Positions 32,811 through 45,354 of a stretch of 64,000 bases of DNA are shown here, piece by piece. This DNA is from Atriophallophorus winterbourni (taxonomy: Eukaryota > Platyhelminthes > Trematoda > Plagiorchiida > Microphallidae), in the NCBI GenBank assembly GCA_013407085.1, contig JACCGJ010008427.1, positions 1-64,000 of the forward strand, in the 5' to 3' direction. Both the position numbers and the translations under genes were made by a program. Every line of letters begins with the position of its first letter. The first letter of the stretch is position 1. The notes below the pieces were generated by a model that was given only the letters and a program-made list of their open reading frames with translations, had not been told where the DNA came from and did not search any database.

Positions 32811-33956
32811 TCCTCGGGCGTAATGCCCGACGCTGCTTCGCGTTTTTTGAAGGCTGAATTTCATCAAGAGATACAGCATTCGTTTTTGAAGCAGACGACA
32901 ACTCTTGGCATCTAGTTCCATCTTCATGGTCTGAGTCACTACAACTCATCCAAGATTCATCCTCTAAAGGACGAAGCACGACAGTGGCGCACTTCAATGT
33001 TGGAGTAAAATTCTCCTGTGTTAGCGTAATCGCCACACTGTTGTCATTTTCTAAGCTTCGACTCTGGAGCGAATTTGGTGAGCTACGAGTTACAGCTAAC
33101 TTAGACTTTCTAGCTCTAATTGGGCTAGAAGTTTTCAGGTGTGCCGGGGTGTCAGGTTGTACGACGCATTTTCCCTCGACGCAGTTAAGCTTCTCTGCTT
33201 TCGAAAGGAAGTAGTCGCGATCACATTGCTTTGTGAATTCGACTACAATTGGCCGCGGCGATCTGGTAGATGCGTCATTTGGGCCACCCCTCCATTTCCC
33301 GACCCTGTGAACTCGCTTCAGCGGAGTATTAGGTCGCATGCCTGAAGCACGGAGTAGGTCGATAACCTTTCTCCGATCGCTTTCCTTACGAGCCTTTGAT
33401 TCTCGGATAAAAGGCTCAACCTGCGTTAAAATCAGGACATTTTTAGTTCGTGTTGAGCTAACTTGGTTCCTGGCTTGCAGCTCAGCAACCACTTTCCTAA
33501 ATGGTGGACTTCCCGAGCTAGAGCGCGAACGTCCTTAGTCGGGCTGATGTGAACACCCCAATTTTCTTTAAGTTTTTTCCATGGAGCCTTTGGGGGACAG
33601 GAAGATGGCGATGATTTCTCCTTCTGTGTTCTCAAAGGAGTGGTATGCTGGCTGGAGGTAGACGGGACCCCTGACCTAGCTACTTCGGCAAACGTTTTGG
33701 GTTTCGGAGATGGACGAGGAGGAGAACGCTTACGTTCCTCGAGACGCTTACGTTCCTCAACCAAAGTTTCCACGGACTTCAAGCAGTCAGCACATAGCCA
33801 TGTAAGCCATCGATGAGCCGCATAAACCTTAAATTGTGCTGACGACAGTCCACAGCATTTGGGGTGAGCCCAGCGCAGGCACACGTCGCACTCTATGCCT
33901 TTGGAAACCTTCTTGTTGCAGCTAGAGTAAAGGCAAAGACAAGAATTTTGAATCAT
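32797..33956 (-). pseudogene. LINE family A ORF1, copy 2, split by a one-base deletion
   Basis: Zinc-finger ORF1 as at 4,047-5,207. One T is missing near 33,494 (ACTTTCCTAAATG against ACTTTTCCTAAATG), giving a 174-codon N-terminal part (zinc finger and basic linker) and a 231-codon C-terminal part (RRM-like region). Confidence 0.84.
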
Positions 33957-34405
33957 TTTGCTAATGTAATCGATGAATCAGAAATTTAATGAATTTCGAA
34001 AAATTTAGCAGCTTGGAAACAAAATTCAAATGAGCGGGTTATTCAAAGGTAACAAGGTTTTTGAGCTGTTACAAACGAGGAAAAAATGTTTTATTATAGA
34101 TTAGCATCAACCAAATTTTTTCTGTGAAGTTAATGTTTTTTTTATTTAATGCAAACTAAACAAGTGAAGTGGAATTTAAAGTTGCATAGGCGCTATTGAT
34201 AACATTCAACATCGCTTCTAATTAATTTCAATTTCAACTTGCACTGGGTTGAAGGTGGCTAAATGGCATTCACGCGCTTCGATTTGATTTCACGTTAGTC
34301 GTTTTGAAAACAAGGCACTCGGAATTAAGTAAACAGATCGTATGGTTCACAAGCACTTCACTCCAGATATCTGGGAATTATGAACAATGCATGAACAATG
34401 AAAAA

Positions 34406-34604
34406 CAAACCGGTAGTAAAGTGTAATTTCGGTGCGTGTTAGCGACACATCATTTTAATACATATAATTGTTTACCATTGTTCGTCTGTTTCAAGCGCAT
34501 GTGGATCCTGATCCTACTGTACCTGCGTGATGAGTGCAAACATCACTAAACCGGTCGTGAGATGTGTTTGAGTCTGATCGAAATGCATGGAAATGAACTT
34601 ATTT
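34406..34604 (+). repeat. Hammerhead-core repeat, decayed copy
   Basis: Copy 2 counterpart of 5,657-5,852 with the same two core defects. It runs directly into the uninterrupted arm sequence because the 420-bp insertion is absent. Confidence 0.6.
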
Positions 34605-34643
34605 TAACGACAAATACATGATTTTGTTTTCAATATTTTTATA

Positions 34644-34986
34644 AGGACGGTCCCAAGCCCGTCTGAGAAAGAAGGAGGGTTGGGCTTAGGGCTAGCAACC
34701 CTATCCCGTAAAACCTACATAGCTACGGAAACGATGACAACAGATCCGTGGTTCGGTCACGTCTGCATGATGGATCCCAGTTCGCATACGAAGGTAGCCA
34801 TGCACTGGCATCCGCAAGGTAAACAAAAAAGGGGACGGCCCAAGGAAACTTGGCGCAGAACGTTGGAACGCGAACTACATGCACAAGGATTCACGGTGTA
34901 GACGGAAACGGAAGCAGCGACAGACCGGAACCACGGGCGTGAAGTTGTCTTCGCCTCATGTGCCACCCGGCACGGAGAGGACTGAA
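34644..34986 (+). mobile_element. Short RTE-derived non-autonomous element, copy 2
   Basis: Identical in structure to 6,297-6,639: structured 5' part joined to the RTE ORF2 tail with the shared in-frame TAG and TGA end. A codon change turns HWREVV into HGREVV in both of these copies. Confidence 0.75.
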
Positions 34987-35536
34987 TTTGTGGAAAGTGA
35001 ATACCATGTTGAGTCTAATGCCCTCAAATACCTCAACTCGTAAGGTACCATCTTGGAGCTTATTCCAGTGGTTAGGCACACGGTTAATGAAAACGTTCGC
35101 AGTTTCCTGTAACCTATGTCTAGCTTTGAGACATTCCCTTCGAATTTCAACTTGCGGCTGTTTGGAAGGCATGTCTCAGTTATTCAGTATTATAATCTCC
35201 AATGAGAGCTTTCAGAATTACAATTAGTTCTATTAGGTCGCCATGCAGCATCTGTCTCCTCAATGAGAAATGTTCAAGCTCCTCAGGTTTTACCTGTATG
35301 ATCATTAACAATTTTAGTCGCAAGGCGATGAACCCTTTGGACAAATTTTGCGTTTTTTAAGCATTAGGATTAGGATTGAACACAATATTTTTAGTGGCGT
35401 CACACGACTAATTTGTACATGGGACCGACGATAGAAAGTTTTTTAAGATAAAAACATTGAGCGCAGTCTGAATATTTCAATGTAAGCCATGTTTACTGCT
35501 TCAATACACCCAGTAGGCTACTCAAAATCTTCTGTA
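34987..35536 (-). repeat. Left arm of inverted repeat, inner part, copy 2
   Basis: As 6,640-7,192: family D LINE 3' end on the minus strand, pairing with 43,399-43,941. It is followed by the (ATT)n tract at 35,537-35,606. Confidence 0.8.
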
Positions 35537-35606
35537 ATATTATTACTATTATTATTATTAATATTATTATTACTATTATTATTAATATTATTATTATTAT
35601 TACTAT

Positions 35607-36481
35607 TTGAAATCGAGTAAAAATTCTTTGAAAAGGTTGAATTTCACCCAAATGCTCTGATTGCTGACGACGATCGAATCGCGGTTGGTAATTATTGAGC
35701 ATTTGTACTAGGAATCTGGATGATCAGTTCGCTAGAGGTCGAATGTGAAATTACTTTGAGCTCGGTGATGAGCTAAAATGGTTCCGGTTATAAAACATGT
35801 TTAGGCACAGTTGATGTGGGCATCACACAGGGTTTCCAAGATTGACTGTCTTGTAAGTTCATTATCGCTATTCGTGTATATTGTTTGAACATGAGCTAAT
35901 TGTTGACGTGAGATGACATGACACAATCAGCTTCGGCTTCTCTCCACAACCCCCCAACTCGCTACACTGGTGTCAAGACCAAACAAAGAACCTGTGGTGC
36001 ACCAACAGTGAGAAGAAAGTGTGAATGGTCACGAACAAGCCGCCTAGCATCCCCGACTGGACTTTTGAAGGGAGAGTGTGTGAAGGAGCGAAGTGCATTA
36101 GCGATGAGCGCTAATCACGAGCTTTCGAACTCTAACGTCCGACGCAACACAAGATCAAGAATCGCTGAAATGATCAACGACGACAATTGCCAACTCCTAA
36201 TATTTCGGGTTTCTGATTGATTGCATTCAAATGGCAACATTTTCGTGATCATGAGAAAATGGTCGACGTCAGATGCAATCGAACGATATGCAATTCGTCA
36301 ATGTCGGTCAAACAAATCCGACGTGGCGAGGGTTCGAAGTGTACCGGTTGGCACGAAATCGACTGACAATTCAAATCGAAGTGACAACCAGGACAGACAC
36401 GTTAGGGATCACCGTTATGATTGCTTGTTTGCATATATATGATAAGCTTGTTCTTTTGATGACAGTGCTCGACAATATTCT
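35607..36481. other. No recognised gene; open frame 35,918-36,220 (+)
   Basis: A 100-codon plus-strand frame (MTQSASASLHNPPTRYTG onward, basic C-terminus) that in copy 1 lacks its Met. Its function is unknown. It lies just upstream of the PLE N-terminal box and could belong to the PLE. Confidence 0.4.
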
Positions 36482-39400
36482 AAAGTATTTAATTTATCGG
36501 ATAAGCCGATATCGCAAACCGAACAAAGATTGTTGGAAAAGGGCCTAAACTTCTCGTTAAGTAAAAATACTTGAAAGCTGAGGATGTTATTCCTTGCGTA
36601 AAATCTGCCCTCAACCAGCTACCTGAAAATCAGGCAGATGCACTGCGAAACGGTATATCTAGAATTATCAAACAGTGAATTTTGGTGACATTCAACCTAT
36701 TCACAGAATTTTTACCCGATATCAAATAGTATAATGAAAAACCAAATTTCCAACCGCTACTACATGAAAACGAGTTCAAACGGAAATTCCAAATTTCAGT
36801 AAGACACGTATATGACCTAAAGACATTTGTAAGTGTTATTTTAAAGCTTTTGGGTGTGTTCTACGTCATACGGAAAACTAGCTCCCAATGACTCATTATC
36901 GACAGGACAGTTTAAAGATTCAGTGTAAAGCTGGGTTACATGTTGCGCTGCTGTTACTTGCTGAATAGAACTCACAGATACCCTCGAAAACGGTGGAATG
37001 CATAACGCTTGAAACGTGATAAGAGAAACGCTCACGCCCAAATATGAGATGCAAGTGATGCAAAACGTTGCGAACCTGATCCGCCTCAGACATATTTCCA
37101 CGGCCGCCATACAAGGAATCAGCATAACCGGTGTCCGATAATACCTCGATAAAATATGTTTCAAGCAGCTGATGATTCACGAAAGGCGACGCGACACAGT
37201 AGAACAATTTGAAATTGACCACGTGTATGTCCCTGTCAGCAAAATTGGATGTGCCCTGAACATTGACGGTGGGGTTACGTGAGACTATTTTGATTTTGGA
37301 TGTTGCCCAACGATATACTAACAGGATGGGATGTTCATTCTGAATTGAAAACAACGCGAAAATGTCCATAAAAATCACCGGCGGTCAACTACATGTACGC
37401 CAGACACACTTCAGTCGTCGTTCACGAGATCAAAGTCAGAATTATATTGGAATATATGATAAATCAAGGTCACTTGAGCTTTGAAAACCCGATTAAATAG
37501 AATTCTTTATTCGAAGTCGATATGATTCTCTCCAGAAAATAATCGTTCGTCTGACATATCGTATGGAAAAATTTGGAATCGCAAGGTTATGGTTGCACCT
37601 TAGCACGCGTTTGCACGTATCCGGGAAACCAGTTGCCTGGTATTCGGGGTATTTGCGTGTGCTTCTCAAACAGGTCACGCCAGCATTGTTCTAGTGGCCA
37701 GGCTCTGAAATCATTTTATAATTTGTTGTTTTCACAAGAAACAAAGAACTGGAGCTTCGAGTCCAGATCACGAGAATTATTCTAAAGAGAATGTGAGCAC
37801 CACAACATATTCTTAACAAAGTTTATAACCGAAACCGAGAATTAGATTTGCGTTTCAACTTATCGGAAGACAAATTTTGGAGAGAATAATCCCGGTGATC
37901 TGAATTAGGCGTGTTGCAACCGAAATTCCGAAGAAACCTACATTTTTTATTTATGAGATTATGACTAACAACTTTGTGCGCAGAATCCCCAGGAAATGCT
38001 GATTATTTAAATTAGGAGAGTAGTTTGAATGTGAATATCCAGTGAATTTGCCAACAGTTAAATTATGCAAAATATCACACACAACTCTCTGAAGTTATAC
38101 AAGATAGCATACAAAAATTGCTGCCACAACCTTAACGTGAAATCAAAATTGGTGACATACTGCGCGTGCGTATTAAATGCTTTTCGTAACAAGCGCTCAT
38201 CAAACCACCAAAACGATAACAACGAAAACGGGATATTGTCGACAGTCCAGCACGCGAATTGCAAAAAATGAGACCAGATCGCGCACACAATTCCCTATGC
38301 CGTCAGTGAAAATTATTACATCGGATAACCTCGATGAATGCTAGAAACAAGGATACATGAACCCCAACTGGCCAGACAACCACATGATCAGAAATCGTTA
38401 GCATCGAAACATTAGGATAAAAAAGGGGATATCGATTCAATCTGGTTGGAACTTAAATCATCATCAAGGGAAAACACGCCATATTCACAAGTTATTGAAA
38501 GCATTGTATTAGTAATGAAAATGCTCGACTGCACAGCATTACTGGGACAGCATCCCAACCACTTAAACGACCTGAGATAAAAAGCAGCAGATAAAACGAA
38601 TGAACCTATTGCCTCATCCACTATAGACTATACCAGCGTGAAAAACTTCGATAGCATACAGTCTAGTACCAAGGTTGTGAGTTATTAAAACTATTTCGTC
38701 ACAATTATTATCCGCGTACAATATACGAGTTTTAACAGTGTGTTACAAAGACAGTGTAAACTACCGAAATTTACAATGTCTCTCGACCGAAAAACATTTA
38801 ACTATGTTACAACACATAATACAACTGTTATTCTGACAGTGGCGGTATGAACGACCACATTAAGCCTGATTCAGAACCATCAAGAACAGCGATAAAGCAT
38901 TAACATTGTTTTTGAAATTATAATAATAAACGATACAAAGCTGCATTAATGATGAGTCACACCTTGCTGAAGGTCCATATCAGGTTATTGGCAACCTTAG
39001 AGCTACGACCATTATGAATAACCGTAAGAGGGTTGTTTCAAGATAACTGCGAGGAATTAAGGACAACCTTGGTCAAAGATTATGGTTCATGCTCTACCCT
39101 AAATCTTCTCAGACACCAAGGTTCTATGGACTTCCGAAGATACATAAGGTAGGCATCCCCTTAAGGCCCATTGTAGACGGCATTGGATCACCAACAAACG
39201 AATTGGCTAAGCACCTTGCTCAGATTTCGAAACCATTGGTTGGTAACACGAATTCTTTTATTAAGAACTCGTTTGATTTTGTTCGTTGCTTAAGTACCGT
39301 AACAATTAGGGAGGATGAGATGATGGTTAGTTTTGACTTAAGCTCCTTGTTCACGAATGTTGACACTACAAGCGCTTTAGAATTAGTGAGGAAATCACTC

Positions 39401-39524
39401 AACTCCGATATAACCTTGAAGGATCGTACCAACTTGAGTGTACAACAAATCATCAACGGTGTAGCAATTGTCTAAATATGAACCACTTCTTATTTAATGG
39501 ACAGTTATACAAGCAAAACGATGG

Positions 39525-39967
39525 TTGTAAATGACGATATCCAAATAGCTCGAAATTGTATTCTATAGTCTTTTCCAACCCGGTTAGAGTTACGCGCAAG
39601 AATTGTCCAAACGTTGCAAAACCAATATACTCGTAATGAACAATTTTCTATAAATAGCGGTACTGAACAAATGTACACAAATGCAAAATATTACCTCAAC
39701 ACTGAAAATCCGGGATTAGTTTCAATAACAATTACGAGCGTCCATAAGCAGAAAATATGGCGCATGTGAAATCAAGTAAAATACGAGCTAAAAATGGCGG
39801 TAAAGATTAAAGCAAAAATAAGAAGGGTGTAAAAAGATAAAGACACTTTCTGGTAAAATATTCAAAAACATCCAAAATGAATGTGTACAATTTGTTGGGA
39901 GCACAAAATAGGGAGACCAGACAGGCCAAATAATTATCCAACTTAAATGTGAATAAAACATTTACAA
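39525..39967. mobile_element. 443-bp MITE-like element, copy 2
   Basis: Same TTGTAAATG/CATTTACAA ends and TGG flanks as 11,182-11,624, at the same PLE site. It is a shared insertion and not an independent event. Confidence 0.82.
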
Positions 39968-41214
39968 TGGTTTAGCAATGGGCTCACCCATTTCTCCAGT
40001 GCTAGCGATTATGTACATGGAGCACTTCGAAGAGATAGCTTTGAGAAACGAAGCGTTAAAAACAAAAATTAGGTGGCGCTATGTCGACGATACATTCGTA
40101 ATCATAAAGCGAAACAAACTAGAAGCATTTCATAGTTCTCTCAATAGTTTGAATCCAAAAATCTAGGTCACAAAAGAAACCGAGTCTACGGAATGGACAC
40201 TTCGACTGTCTCGCGCAAAAAGACAACGGCAAGATAAGAACAACGGTATATCGTGAGCCTATCGACACGGATGTCATTTTGAGATTCACATCTGCGCACC
40301 CTAAAAGGGTATTTCATCCATAGCAAAATCGCTATTCTACTAGGTTGACCGCGTCTGCAGCGATGATGCAGATAAGAGATGAGCTCATGAAGAAGTCAGT
40401 CGCCGACTTGCAAATCATGGTGACCCCAGGAGCTTAATTAAGCGCCAATTGAACCGAGTTAATCATCCGCAACCGAAGACGGAAAAGGTTTGGCGAGCTA
40501 CGGTATCTCTACCTTATGTCAAAAGCGCCTTCGAAGGAATAAGTCGAATCTTGAATAGCGTAGGTATTAGAGTAACATATAAGGCAGGTAGAACTCTCTG
40601 CTTCGTATTAATGCATCTCAAAGATAAGACTCCTTTAGGTAGTGCGACGAACTGCATCTACCAGATCAACTGCAAGGGTTGCGCGGGTGTTTACATTGGG
40701 CAGCCGTCTAGAGAACTCTGCACTAGGGTAAACGAACACATGAAACTAGTGGGAAAGCGACCCCGCAATCCCAGTGAATATCAATCACTGATTCGGGATT
40801 CGGCCCTAGCTTAACACGTGCTAGACACTGGACACAGCGTAGATCTCGATAACGTGAAAGTGATAAGACGGGTGTGAAATCTTATAGGGAAAGACTTCAC
40901 GTCGAGGCTGTTGAAATAACAAAGGCTGGGGCGAATGCGGTGAATAAGGCGGATGGGGCGGATATCTTAACAATCTGGCGTTCGGTTTTGCAGCGGATTA
41001 GGATTAACGAACATTACACCTAATACGCACATGATTACGTAAGCAGTGTGTCGGCATACGCTGACTTGTACAATTAATAAACAATTAGGGATGAACACAG
41101 CAATTAGGAGGTGTGATCGATTATCTTGATCTCCCCTGTCTAGCTTAGTGAACTCAGGATTGGTCAAGAGAATGCCATTTATACCTGAACACTGTTCGTA
41201 CCGACACCCTTGGT

Positions 41215-41245
41215 CTGACGAAGCTTCGGTGTTTAGAAGCGAAAC
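41215..41245 (+). ncRNA. Hammerhead-like motif in PLE 3' region, copy 2
   Basis: CTGACGA, stem GCTTC/GAAGC and GAAAC as in 12,861-12,891. The upstream stem reads CCGAC-ACC-CTTGG, so one stem I pair is lost (GTTGG to CTTGG). Confidence 0.35.
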
Positions 41246-41370
41246 GTTACCAAAAACTTGCTATAACCGATTCATTGCAAACTTTAATTTCATGATTATG
41301 GACTGCCGATCGGTCTCGAATATTTTCAAATACTTTGCTGTAGTGAATTGAATTGTATTGAATTGAATGA

Positions 41371-43070
41371 AATAACCAATTCAAAAATGTAAGTGAGAAC
41401 AAACAATGCTCACTCGAATTACACATTATGTATTGATTAATGTTGGTTTGACAACGAGAACTTGATTAACAGTATTATTGATTATTATTGGATGAATGAT
41501 GATGAATGATTGAATATTATTGATCGTTATTTGAACAATCACCACACAAACGTTCAACTTGTTTCGTGTATTCATTTTCTCCACAACCCATTTCACGCTG
41601 TTAGCGAGTATCTTTCAAGGTAATTGAGTGCTAAATCATATTTTATATTTGCACTTGCGAGTTTCATAGAAAATTTATTACTGTGAATATTTGATTTTTG
41701 GACATTTAACACCTTGAATTACTTTGAACAAAAATAGTCTGAAACCGTCATTAACCACTACGATATTTGTTATTTAAAGAGAATGCATTCCCAACAGTTC
41801 GTTCCAGACAACTAATATAACGTGCTCACAAATTATTATCTTCCATAAAATGTATATATTCGATTAATTAATCAGGTTTTTCACACGTAACTGATTCGGT
41901 ATTATTATTCTTATTAGAAATTGGCCTCAACCGCATATGAATGAGAGCAATCAAATGATTTCCAACAAGATTCTAATTTAAAATGTTTACTAATAAATAA
42001 TAGATTTTATCACCTATACAAAGTAAATAATGCATTAATGTTGATGATCTTAACAACGAATTATAGAATGTATGGTGAACTCACAAGATTACTGTATAAT
42101 CATTATAATCTATAGCTATCTAGTCCTGACGGGAGTTCAAAACAAAAGAGATTAGATGTTATAAAATATACGGCGAAAATGCGATGACCTATTTATTGTT
42201 TTGAGAAGAGTTTATTATTTAATATCTCTTGATGAGATCAGGTCATCATGCGGAAAATCATGACAGTAAATTTTGCTGACTGATAGACACGCATTCACTG
42301 CACAACCACGTCTCACAATTAAGTCACAAATGGGTAACAATTGCAGATTGTCTTAAATTAAACCCCAAATTCAAGAGAATCTACACTATAGTGTATTATT
42401 TACATGCCTACTTAACCAGGGCAACAAATTTGTGCTTGGTTTTGACAATGTTTGCAAATAAATATGACTAGAGGAATCCATGAAACTTTCTAGAGAATCG
42501 AACATTCGATTTTGATCGAGGCAACAAGGGTAGTATGAATACAGAGGATTGAAAAAGCATATCCAGGTAGCCGACTGCTTTAGACTTATAACAAGCAGTC
42601 GGGCGAATGTTTTTCGAAACAATATAAATAGACTTTTAATAATGGATTCAAAGTCGGTGAATTTCGCGTTACAATTAGTGGGCGTACACGAGAATTGATC
42701 GCTTGGCGAAAGTCACACTAGTTTAACACAGAATCACTAGAGCTATGTATTCTGGCTCAAATTAAATAGATTTCAAAAACAAAGTAAACGCCACTTTAAG
42801 AGGAGTTTAAAATATTACAATCACCCCAGTATTTAAAATCGAATAGATGCACAATATGCCGAGCCGGAATGTTATCGCACGAATTAAGAGAAAACCAGGA
42901 ATGTAATCCGGGCTTCGTGAAGATGAAATAGATATCTGGGAGATAAGAATATATATTGAAAGTAATTATTGCATTGTTTCGAAAACAATTTAGTTGTGTG
43001 AGGTCACTGATATAATACACAGTTGGTTAAACAGCATCATAAACAATCACACCAAATACGCTAAGATTTA
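41371..43070. other. AT-rich spacer, no gene recognised
   Basis: Copy 2 of 13,021-14,680. It carries a ~28-bp insertion near 42,243-42,275 relative to copy 1. Nothing coding. Confidence 0.6.
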
Positions 43071-43944
43071 TGGTGTGTGCTCTGAGCAATCGGCAATACA
43101 GATTGAAATACCTCAAGGCTCAGATTTTGGCCAACAAATATTTCTTTATTTGTGAATGATCTGACAGCCTGCTTGATATCACTTTGACTCCTGTTTGCAG
43201 AGGATATTAATATCCCAAGATCAAACAACAGAGATACGCGTATCTCGGATTTAGAAAAAAACAACGGAGTGGAAAGAGACATTAGACTTGTCACTAAACT
43301 TTGGAAAGAGATGCGGTCGAATGTGTGATTCGAAGATGACACAACTAGAAATCGGCGAAGAACCATAAGCATGACTGCGGCTCAGAAAATAATAGATCAC
43401 AGTTTTATTATTACAGAAGATTTTGAGTAGCCTACTGGATGTATCGAAGCGGTAAACATGGCTTACAGTGAAATATTCAGACTGCACTCAATGTTTTCAT
43501 TTTAAAAAACTTTTTATCGTTAGTCCCATGTAGAAAATTAGTCGTGTGACGCCACTAATCGTAATGCTTAAAAAACGCAGAATTTGTCCAAAGGGTTCAT
43601 CGCCTCGCGACTATAATTGTTAATGACCATACAGGTAAAACCTGAGGAGCTTGAACATTTCTCATTGAGGAGACAGATGCTGCATGGCGACCTAATAGAA
43701 CTCATTGTAATTCTGAAAGCTCTCATGGGAAATAATAATACTGAATAACTGAGGCATGCCTTCCAAACAGCCGCAAGTTGAAATTCGAAGGGAATGTCTC
43801 AAAGCTAGACATAGGTTACAGGTAACTGCGAACTTTTTCACCAACCGTGTGCTTAACCACTGGAATAAGCTCCAAGATGGTACCTTAAGAGTTGAGGTAT
43901 TTGAGGGCATTAGACTCAACATGGTATTCACTTTCCAAAAATAG
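43071..43944 (+). pseudogene. Old CR1-type RT fragment, family D, copy 2
   Basis: As 14,690-15,563, with the same degraded IPQGSDFGQQ, LRRQMLHGDLIEL and NHWNKLQDGTLRVEV blocks and the same stops. Confidence 0.7.
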
Positions 43945-45354
43945 TTTATAAAAATAATGAAAACAAAATCATGTATTTGTCGTTAAAATAAGTTCATTTC
44001 CATGCATTTCGATCAGACTCAAACACATCTCACGACCGGTTTAGTGATGTTTGCACTCATCACGCAGGTACAGTAGGATCAGGATCCACATGCGCTTGAA
44101 ACAGACGAACAATGGTGAACAATTATTTGTATTAAAATGATGTGTTGCTAACACACCCCGAAATTACACTTTACTACCGGTTTGTATTTTTATTGTTCAT
44201 TTCATTCATTCGTTGACAGGACTACGTTCTGTCACGTTATGTTGCTAACGTACTGTGAGTTGCATTCACCTTTTCGATGATGTAAATGCTTACATATATT
44301 TAATTGATTGATTTTCGTTTTTATTTAACTCACTGTTATAACACTAAAAAAATTACCATGTAAATGATCCTAGCTCATATAGTGATAAATGACATTTTTA
44401 CATTAATTAATTTACCATCATATCTCTATATTACTACTATCTCCTCCGTTTCGCATTTTGAATATTAACTCGAGTAGATATTATAAGATTGAGAACATGA
44501 AATTTTCCTAGTAATCCTGAAGATATAGTCAACCCATTGAAATGATTTCGATAAATAGCATACAGGATTCCAGGTTGCTTATCCGTAATCTTTATCTTTT
44601 AATTTTCGTGATTGCAAATATTCAAACGAATATTTTGTTATACGTCTTCAAAATGTAATTTATTACCTCATAATCATTTGCTTCGAATTTGGTATTTGAT
44701 ATCTTTCGTTCCGTTTAGGGGTTTATGCATTATGGCTACCTTCATAACTAACATTACCAAAAACAAAACACTACCATAATCATCATCAAAAAAATAAATT
44801 ACAAAATGAACATAAATTACGCAAGTCTCATTCACTATGAAAAAATATTGAATAGCTAGATGAGAGCAGGGTTGAAACGTTGCGAAATATGTAAAATCTT
44901 GATCACAGCAAGAGCTGGATGAAGTCTAATCAACTCAAATATACAAAATGCATTTTATCAAGTTGTTGTATAGACGCGTAACGAACTATCGATCAATCAT
45001 CAACCACGATCTATCGTGATTGTGAATGTGTAGTAAACATCAGAAAGAAAATGTCAGGCGACTTAAACTATAATACATCATGATGATCTATCATCGTCAT
45101 TATTCCCGGCAGCATACAAAATGTAGAAATTATCCTAAGCGGAATATAACCGAGAGAACACAATTTAATCTAAATCCGATACATTTCCTCGCGTATAAAT
45201 CATTGCGATATCAGATTAAGATAATTCAATCGCTGAAAATATTTGCGCTCCATTTTAAAATTACTGATTAGAAATTTTCTACTTTTTTTTCTCATGTTAG
45301 TTCGGCTATCAATAAATCTACTCATATCGGAATAAAGCGTCACAAAATAAATCC
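43399..45354. repeat. Right arm of large inverted repeat, copy 2
   Basis: As 15,018-16,917, but with a ~55-bp insertion at about 44,964-45,020 (GTTGTATAGACGCGTAACG onward) that contains a small hairpin (CACGAT-CT-ATCGTG). Includes the decayed hammerhead-core repeat at 43,989-44,183 (minus). Confidence 0.85.
43989..44183 (-). repeat. Hammerhead-core repeat, decayed copy (minus)
   Basis: Copy 2 of 15,608-15,802, same core defects. Confidence 0.6.

Larger units (their letters stand above)
29569..34389 (-). mobile_element. CR1-like LINE, family A, copy 2
   Basis: Same insertion, same site and same ends as 793-5,640, so it was inserted before the copies separated. It carries a different set of disabling mutations (see ORF entries). 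Confidence 0.87.
36482..41370 (+). mobile_element. Penelope-like element, decayed, copy 2
   Basis: Same architecture as 8,138-13,020, including both internal insertions. Extra lesions: TAC to TAA near 39,045 (SRYLRG becomes SR-stop-LRG), an 8-base loss near 40,202 in the FFDCLAQ region, and a one-base loss near 40,871 after the GIY-YIG domain. The RT core (39,089-39,475), YVDD (near 40,085) and GIY-YIG signature (near 40,660-40,740) remain readable. Shared defects with copy 1 (stop after DSALA, frameshift after INGVAIV) predate the copying. Confidence 0.82.

Noticed and set aside
15018..45354. Giant transposon or Maverick-type element bounded by the ~1.9 kb inverted repeats
   Set aside because: The outer arm end runs into a hexokinase exon, no target duplication is seen, and no integrase, DNA polymerase B or capsid motif was found in the core.
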